Shown: one piece after another, positions 27,921 to 32,379 of the stretch
How positions within the stretch are numbered: position 1 is the stretch's first letter
Layout: every line of letters begins with the position of its first letter
DNA from: Candidatus Rokuibacteriota bacterium
Lineage (GTDB): Bacteria; Methylomirabilota; Methylomirabilia; Rokubacteriales; CSP1-6
Direction of reading: 5' to 3'
DNA: 32,379 bases
Assembly: GCA_016179875.1 (NCBI GenBank)
Contig: JACPCH010000214.1
Location: 1 to 32,379, forward strand
Position numbers and translations under genes: made by a program
The notes under the pieces: model-generated
What the model was told of the DNA's origin: nothing
Database searches by the model: none
The model's input: only the letters and a program-made list of their open reading frames with translations

Positions 27921-28451
27921 CTAGCGGCGGCGGGCGAGCCGCTTCTCCACGGTGTGGAGGCTGCCTTCCTGGTCGGGCCCGCCGTCGTCGCGCCGCGCGT
28001 ACGCGCGCACCGACTGCAGCAGCTTCTGGCCGGTCGTCGGATCGAGCCGGCGCGCGAGCTTGACGCCGTCCACGCGCTGGAGCGCGATCTCCGCGAGCGA
28101 GAGCACGCGGCAACCCGGCTCGAGGTGGCCGCCGAACGCACGGGTCTTGTCGCAGAGCACGATGTGGCAGTGGACGTGATAGTCGGCGATCACGCCGCTC
28201 ATCGCGATGATCTCGACGCCGCGCGGCGTCTTCCGGTTGTAGAAGCGCTTCGGCGGGAACGCGGGACCGACCACGCCCGTGACCGAGTGGTGGCTGAGGC
28301 TGCCGAAGCCCGTCAGGATCACGCCGTTCCGGATCTTCTCGCGGCGGCAGATCTCCTGGAGCGACTCGAGCAGCCGGTCGCCGTAGGCGAGCCGGACGAT
28401 GGTGATGGCCCCCGCCCGGGCGGGGCGCGCGATCAGGCGTGTGGCTGGCAT
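27921..28451 (-). CDS. PPC/DUF296 domain protein
   Basis: 176 residues. The plant-and-prokaryote-conserved (PPC, DUF296) fold is indicated by GDRLLESLQEICRREKI, the strand NGVILTGFGSLSHHSVTG and the metal-type motif DYHVHCHIVL (H92, H94, H96), followed by GGHLEPGCRV. Prokaryotic members form trimers; some carry a bound metal. DNA binding is known for plant AT-hook relatives but not shown here, and there is no AT-hook. The C-terminal 50 residues are basic and low in complexity. A clear AAGGAG lies seven bases before the ATG. It sits between dctM and the amidohydrolase, 13 bp after dctM. Confidence 0.82.
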   Translation of the reverse strand: MPATRLIARPARAGAITIVRLAYGDRLLESLQEICRREKIRNGVILTGFGSLSHHSVTGVVGPAFPPKRFYNRKTPRGVEIIAMSGVIADYHVHCHIVLCDKTRAFGGHLEPGCRVLSLAEIALQRVDGVKLARRLDPTTGQKLLQSVRAYARRDDGGPDQEGSLHTVEKRLARRR

Positions 28452-28464
28452 GGGAGGCTCCTTG

Positions 28465-29628
28465 TCAGTAGCCGAAGAGTCGCGGCACCCACATGTAGAG
28501 TGACGGGAAGTAGACGCACAGGAAGAGCACGGCGAACTGCAGCAGCACGAACGGCCAGACGCCGCGCACGAGCCGCTCCATCGTGAGGCCGGAGAGGCTC
28601 GCGACGACGAAGAGCACGACCCCGACCGGCGGCGTGAGCATGCCGATGACCAGGTTCAGCACGAACACGAAGCCGAAGTGGAGCGGGTCGATCCCGTACT
28701 GGACGGCGATCGGGTGGAGGATGGGCACCAGCATGATGTAGGCGGCGTTCGACTCGAGGAACATGCCGACGACGAGGAGGAAGAGCATCACGAGCGTCAG
28801 GAAGACGGTCGGGCTCGTCGTGACCGACGTGAGGAACGCCGCGACCGCGGCGGGCACCTGGGCGACCGTCAGCAGAAAGGTGACCCCGGACGCGAGCGCG
28901 ATGAGGACGACGACGATCGAGGTCGTCGTGCCGCTGCGCACGAGCGCGGGCCAGAGGTGCGCGGGACGCAGCTCGCGCGTGACCAGGAAGCCCACCGCGA
29001 GCGCGTAGACGACCGCCACCGCCGCCGCCTCGGTGGCCGTGAAGACGCCCGCCACCATGCCCCCGATCACGACCACGGGCATGAGCAGGACGGGGAGCGC
29101 CTTCCACGTGCGCACGGCCACGTCGCGCGCCCGCGGCCGCGCGCCCGACACCGGGTAGCCGCGCCGGCGGGCGATCGCCCAGGCGAGGACCATCATGCCG
29201 ATCGCGATCAGGATGCCCGGCACCAGGCCGGCCAGGAAGAGGCCCGCGATCGACACGCTCGAGCCCGCCATGATGGCGTAGACGATCATCGCGGCGGACG
29301 GCGGGATGATGGGCCCGATGTTCGCCGCCGCCGCGACGACCCCGGCGCCGAACTCCTCGTCGTACTCCTGCCTCATCGGGCCGAGGAACACGCTCGCGAG
29401 CGCCGCGGCGTCGCCGACGGCGGTGCCCGTCACGCCGGAGAGGATCATCTCGCAGATCACGCAGACGTGGGCGAGGCCGCCGCGGATGTGCCCGACCAGC
29501 ACGCGGGCGAACTCGACGAGGCGCGAGAGGATGCCCGCCGACTCCATCAGCTCGCCCGCCAGCATGAAGAGCGGGATGGCGAGGAGCGGGAACGAGTCCA
29601 CCGCGGCGACCATGCGCTCGGGGATCAT
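28465..29628 (-). CDS. dctM: TRAP transporter large permease subunit, N-terminus apparently lost
   Basis: 387 residues; DctM proteins usually have about 425. The core is clear: SFPLLAIPLFMLAGELM, GTAVGDAAALASVFLGPM, AANIGPIIPPSAAMIVYAI and NLVIGMLTPPVGVVLFV, with about 11 hydrophobic segments. What is missing is the first membrane helix. Directly upstream, a different frame reads VLTAIALTFFATG, which looks like the end of that helix and would join the DctM frame if one base were added near 29629. The dctQ stop is only 16 bp away, so the junction seems to have lost about 100 bp plus one base relative to normal dctQ-dctM. The annotated ATG (29628) may not be a natural start. Confidence 0.88.
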   Translation of the reverse strand: MIPERMVAAVDSFPLLAIPLFMLAGELMESAGILSRLVEFARVLVGHIRGGLAHVCVICEMILSGVTGTAVGDAAALASVFLGPMRQEYDEEFGAGVVAAAANIGPIIPPSAAMIVYAIMAGSSVSIAGLFLAGLVPGILIAIGMMVLAWAIARRRGYPVSGARPRARDVAVRTWKALPVLLMPVVVIGGMVAGVFTATEAAAVAVVYALAVGFLVTRELRPAHLWPALVRSGTTTSIVVVLIALASGVTFLLTVAQVPAAVAAFLTSVTTSPTVFLTLVMLFLLVVGMFLESNAAYIMLVPILHPIAVQYGIDPLHFGFVFVLNLVIGMLTPPVGVVLFVVASLSGLTMERLVRGVWPFVLLQFAVLFLCVYFPSLYMWVPRLFGY

Positions 29629-29644
29629 CCGGTCGCGAAGAACG

Positions 29645-30106
29645 TCAGCGCGATGGCAGTGAGCACGCGAGCCCCACGAGCTGGACGGCCATGAGGAGGG
29701 CGCCGGCGGGCACGGCGAGATAGAACCAGAACACGCTGAAGCCGAGCGTCGCCGTCTGCTGGCCCCACTGGTCGGGCAGGATGGAGGCCCCGGTCACGAC
29801 GACGACGGCCAGCAGCGCGAGCGTGAGCGCCCGCGCGACGGCCAGCACGGGGCGCCGGCGGGCCGGGGCGAGCCGCTCGGTGAGGAGCGTGACGCCGATG
29901 TGGCTGCCCTCGCGCATCGCCAGGCTCGCGCCGAGGAACCCGGCCCAGACGAAGCAGAAGCGCGACAGCTCCTCCGAGAAGTAGATGGAGCTGTTGAGCA
30001 CGTAACGGCCGAAGACCTCGGCGCTGATGACCGTGGTCATCAGCGCCATGGCCAGGGCGACCGCGAGCTGCGTCAGCGCCGTCAGCCCGTCGAGGAGGCG
30101 GCGCAC
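29645..30106 (-). CDS. dctQ: TRAP transporter small permease subunit
   Basis: 153 residues with four membrane segments, as expected for DctQ. Family landmarks are EVFGRYVLNSSIYFSEELSR and the FCFVWAGFLGASLAMREGSHIGV stretch after it. Small and large permease subunits together form the sodium-driven TRAP channel. Translation starts at GTG 30106, 1 bp after the dctP stop. The C-terminus ends abruptly in VGLACSLPSR right before dctM, where the junction looks damaged, so the last few residues may be frame-shifted sequence. Confidence 0.88.
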   Translation of the reverse strand: MRRLLDGLTALTQLAVALAMALMTTVISAEVFGRYVLNSSIYFSEELSRFCFVWAGFLGASLAMREGSHIGVTLLTERLAPARRRPVLAVARALTLALLAVVVVTGASILPDQWGQQTATLGFSVFWFYLAVPAGALLMAVQLVGLACSLPSR

Positions 30107-30107
30107 G

Positions 30108-31082
30108 CTACTTGTTGGCGGCCGCGAAGCGGTCGATCAGCTCCTTCGTCAGCTCCTTCTCGAACTCCTTGTAGACGGGCAGCGTCGTCGCCCGGAACGT
30201 GGCCAGGGCCGCCGGCGACATGGTGTTGACCTGCATGCCCTTCTGCTTGAGCTGGTCGAGGCACTTGAGGTCGTCCTCGGCGGCCTGCTTGCGCTGGAAC
30301 TCGGTCGCGGCCCGCGCGGCCTGCTCGACGATCGCCTGCCGGTCCTTGCCGAGGCCGTCGTAGAAGCGCTTGTTCATGATCGCGCCCATCAGGTCGTAGA
30401 AGTGGCCGCTCACCGAGAGATACTTCTGGACCTCGTAGAACTTGAGGTTGAGCGTGTTGCAGTACGGGTTCTCGTGTCCGTCGATGACCCCCTGCTGCAT
30501 CGCCGAGTAGACTTCCTTGATGTCCATCGGCACCGGGTTGGCGCCGAGCAGCTTGAACGTGCGGAGATGGACGCTGTTGTTCTGGAGGCGGATCTTGAGC
30601 CCGGACAGATCGTCCGGGGTCGCGATGGCGCGCTTGCTGTTGGTCATGTGGCGCCAGCCGTTCTCCCAGAAGCCGAGGTTCTTGAAGCCGGCGCGCTCCA
30701 TCTCGCGCTCGAGCTCCTTGCCGATCGGGCCGTCGAGCACCTTGAAGGCGGTCTCGCGGTCCTTGAAGACGAACGGCAGATTGAACACGCCGAGCTTCGC
30801 CACGTAGCCGGTCATGAACGCGGTGGACAGGTAGGCGGCCTGGAGGGTGCCGCTCTTGACCTGGTCGAGGTTGTCCTTGGCGCCGCCGAGCTGCATCGCC
30901 GGGAAGACGTCCACCTTCATCGTCCCGCCCGAGCGCTTCTCGACCTCTTGCTTGAAGACCTCCATCGCGCGCGAGTTGGAATTCGCGGGCGGGAGGTTGC
31001 CGGCGAACCGGATCTTGACCTCCTGGGCGGCGGCGGGGGCGGCGAGGGCGAGCGTCAAGGCGAGGGTCAGTAACGTGCGCAT
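30108..31082 (-). CDS. dctP: TRAP transporter periplasmic substrate-binding protein (DctP family)
   Basis: 324 residues. A Sec signal peptide (MRTLLTLALTLALAAPAAA) is probably cut after A19 to release a periplasmic protein starting QEVKIRF. DctP features include KQEVEKRSGGTMKVDVFP, the GLKIRLQNNS segment with the conserved ligand-binding Arg, and KEVYSAMQQGVIDGHENP. These proteins bind organic acids such as dicarboxylates, 2-oxo acids or aromatic acids; which one is not readable here. AAGGAGG stands five bases before the ATG. Gene order P-Q-M is standard. It follows xth by 20 bp on the same strand. Confidence 0.95.
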   Translation of the reverse strand: MRTLLTLALTLALAAPAAAQEVKIRFAGNLPPANSNSRAMEVFKQEVEKRSGGTMKVDVFPAMQLGGAKDNLDQVKSGTLQAAYLSTAFMTGYVAKLGVFNLPFVFKDRETAFKVLDGPIGKELEREMERAGFKNLGFWENGWRHMTNSKRAIATPDDLSGLKIRLQNNSVHLRTFKLLGANPVPMDIKEVYSAMQQGVIDGHENPYCNTLNLKFYEVQKYLSVSGHFYDLMGAIMNKRFYDGLGKDRQAIVEQAARAATEFQRKQAAEDDLKCLDQLKQKGMQVNTMSPAALATFRATTLPVYKEFEKELTKELIDRFAAANK

Positions 31083-31102
31083 GGTTCCTCCTTGTGAGGT
31101 GC

Positions 31103-31870
31103 TCATTGTAGCGTGGCGACGACGGGCGCGTGGTCGGAGGGCTTCTCGCCCTTGCGCTCGTCGCGGTCGATCTCGACGGCGGCCGAGCGCGCGGCCAGCG
31201 GCGGCGACAGCAAGATGTGGTCGATGCGGAGCCCCCAGCCGCGGTGGAAGGCGCCGGCCCGGTAGTCCCACCACGTGAAGAGCCCGCCGTCCTCGCGGTG
31301 GAGGCGCAGCGAGTCCTGGAAGCCCCACGCCACGAGGTCGTGGAAGGCGGCGCGCTCCGGGTCGCTGAACATGATCTGGCCGCGCCACTTCTCCGGGTCC
31401 CAGACGTCGCGGTCCTCGGGCGCGATGTTGAGGTCGCCGCAGAGCGCGAGCGGCTGCTCGGGCCGGGCGGTGGCGTCGAGCCACGCCCGCAGGCGTCGGT
31501 ACCAGTCGAGCTTGAAGGCGTACTTGTCCGAGCCGACCTCCTGGCCGTTCGGCCCGTACACGTTCACGATGCGCAGGCCCGCGAACTCGGCGGCGAGCAG
31601 GCGGCGCTGGGCGTCGTCGCCCTCGCCGGGGAGCGCGCGGGCGACCTCCTCCAGCTCGTCGCGCGCCAGGATCGCCACGCCGTTGTACGTGCGCTGGCCG
31701 TTGGCGAGGGCGCGATAGCCGAGCGCCGCCAGCGCGGCGTGCGGGAACTCGTCGTCGCTGACCTTGGTCTCCTGCAGGCACACGACGTCGGGCTGCCGGC
31801 GCGCGAGCCACGCGGTGAGGCGCGGCAGCCGGATGCGGATCGAGTTCACGTTCCACGTCGCGATCTTCAC
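31103..31870 (-). CDS. xth: Exodeoxyribonuclease III (AP endonuclease)
   Basis: 255 residues from GTG 31870. It belongs to the endonuclease/exonuclease/phosphatase fold that cuts DNA at abasic sites. Visible catalytic segments are IATWNVNSIRIRL (Asn), CLQETKV (metal-binding Glu), the YGPNG loop, GDLNIAPEDRDVW (Asp and Asn) and the C-terminal SDHAPV (Asp-His). The length is that of typical ExoIII proteins. The longer ORF in the track starts in the divergent gene and is a shadow. Functionally it complements the family 4 uracil-DNA glycosylase encoded elsewhere in this window, but it is transcribed with the TRAP genes. Confidence 0.96.
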   Translation of the reverse strand: MKIATWNVNSIRIRLPRLTAWLARRQPDVVCLQETKVSDDEFPHAALAALGYRALANGQRTYNGVAILARDELEEVARALPGEGDDAQRRLLAAEFAGLRIVNVYGPNGQEVGSDKYAFKLDWYRRLRAWLDATARPEQPLALCGDLNIAPEDRDVWDPEKWRGQIMFSDPERAAFHDLVAWGFQDSLRLHREDGGLFTWWDYRAGAFHRGWGLRIDHILLSPPLAARSAAVEIDRDERKGEKPSDHAPVVATLQ

Positions 31871-31888
31871 CGTTGGGTCCCCCGGCAC

Positions 31889-31896
31889 AGTATAGT
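31889..31896. promoter_or_regulatory. Possible shared -10 element between xth and the DUF2157 gene
   Basis: The 42-bp gap between the divergent genes contains AGTATAGT, which reads TATACT on the minus strand and TATAGT on the plus strand, each a 5/6 match to a -10 box. No convincing -35 box is found for either direction. The element is the only AT-rich spot in the gap, so it is a reasonable but weak promoter candidate. Confidence 0.35.
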
Positions 31897-31912
31897 AGCG
31901 GCGGAGGGACGG

Positions 31913-32379
31913 ATGGCCGACCGGTTCGGGAGCCGTCTCCGCGTCGAGGCCGAGCGCTGGGTGCGCGACGGGCTCCTCACCAGCGCCCAGGCCGAGCGCA
32001 TCGTCGCCCGCCATCCCGCGTCGCCCGCCTGGTTCACCCGGCCGATCGCGATCTTCTCGATCCTGGGCGGCGCGCTCATCGCCGCCGCGATCGCACTCTT
32101 CGTCGCCCACAACTGGCACGAGATCCCGCGCGGGGCGAAGCTCGGCGGGGTCATCGTGCTGCTCCTCGCCGCCCACCTGTCGGGTCTCGCGCTGCGCGCC
32201 CGGGGCTACCCGAAGGCCGGCGACGGCGTGCTCGTCGTCGGCGGGAGCCTCCTGATGGTGGGCATCGCGCTCATCGGCCAGATCTACAACCTCTCCGGGC
32301 GTGAGTCGGACTGGGTCGCGCTCGCGCCGAAGGACGGCGTCTGGCAGGTGGCCGGCGCGAGCCTCGCGCCGCTCGAGCC
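31913..32379 (+). CDS. DUF2157 membrane protein, N-terminal part
   Basis: The first 155 codons are in the window and the gene runs off the right edge, so it is absent from the ORF track. It starts at ATG 31913 with GGAGGG a few bases upstream. The opening soluble helix (VEAERWVRDGLLTSAQAERI) followed by membrane segments IFSILGGALIAAAIALFVAH, VIVLLLAAHLSG and VLVVGGSLLMVGIALIGQIY, and the motif QIYNLSG, are typical of DUF2157 proteins. The last 25 residues (from SDWVALAPKDG) are less hydrophobic than expected for the family at this point. Function is unknown. Confidence 0.78.
   Translation, partial: MADRFGSRLRVEAERWVRDGLLTSAQAERIVARHPASPAWFTRPIAIFSILGGALIAAAIALFVAHNWHEIPRGAKLGGVIVLLLAAHLSGLALRARGYPKAGDGVLVVGGSLLMVGIALIGQIYNLSGRESDWVALAPKDGVWQVAGASLAPLE

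Overview
The window is very GC-rich, densely packed bacterial chromosome with no tRNA, rRNA, CRISPR array or insertion sequence that I can see. Most neighbouring genes overlap by 1-14 bp (ATGA, GTGA, TAGTG and similar junctions), so translational coupling is the rule, and GTG starts are common. The gene content (a yicC-to-rpe housekeeping operon, a PyrR-controlled pyr operon, a GAF-rich sensor kinase, TRAP and Tat-exported ABC uptake systems) would fit an environmental lineage such as Candidatus Rokubacteria/Methylomirabilota or a deltaproteobacterium-like group. That placement is inference only. No gap between genes exceeds 140 bp.

Layout. Positions 1-178 hold the 5' end of a Uma2-family gene (minus strand). 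Positions 261-9111 (minus) form one housekeeping operon, transcribed yicC-gmk-rpoZ-coaBC-udg-priA-def-fmt-rsmB-rpe and followed by a GC-rich hairpin. At 9118-9187 two back-to-back promoters share a 22-bp palindrome made of their own -35 boxes. Positions 9250-17141 (plus) hold an NrtA/SsuA-type ABC importer (binding protein, ATPase, permease), a small membrane protein, a 1492-residue REC-GAF6-PAS-histidine kinase and a CheY-like receiver. They end tail to tail with pyrE in a shared CTAG. Positions 17138-26076 (minus) carry the pyrimidine operon pyrR-pyrB-pyrC-carA-(88 aa)-(DUF2283)-carB-pyrF-pyrE. It encodes every UMP step except dihydroorotate dehydrogenase and is preceded by a promoter and a good match to a PyrR-binding RNA hairpin that overlaps the pyrR ribosome site. 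Positions 26137-31870 (minus) hold xth, a TRAP transporter (dctP-dctQ-dctM), a PPC/DUF296 protein, a cytosine-deaminase-like amidohydrolase and an HExxH membrane protein. From 31913 a DUF2157 membrane protein runs off the right edge.

The most notable points are: a PriA that has lost its helicase motifs; the PyrR RNA element; two genes predicted to be leaderless with identical promoter-to-ATG geometry; a CTG-initiated ABC ATPase; the large kinase built into a transporter operon; a TRAP/PPC/amidohydrolase cluster whose amidohydrolase has replaced two residues expected of cytosine deaminase; two orphan small proteins inside the pyr operon; and three local lesions (no start codon for fmt, a missing segment in rsmB, a broken dctQ/dctM junction) that could be real or assembly errors.
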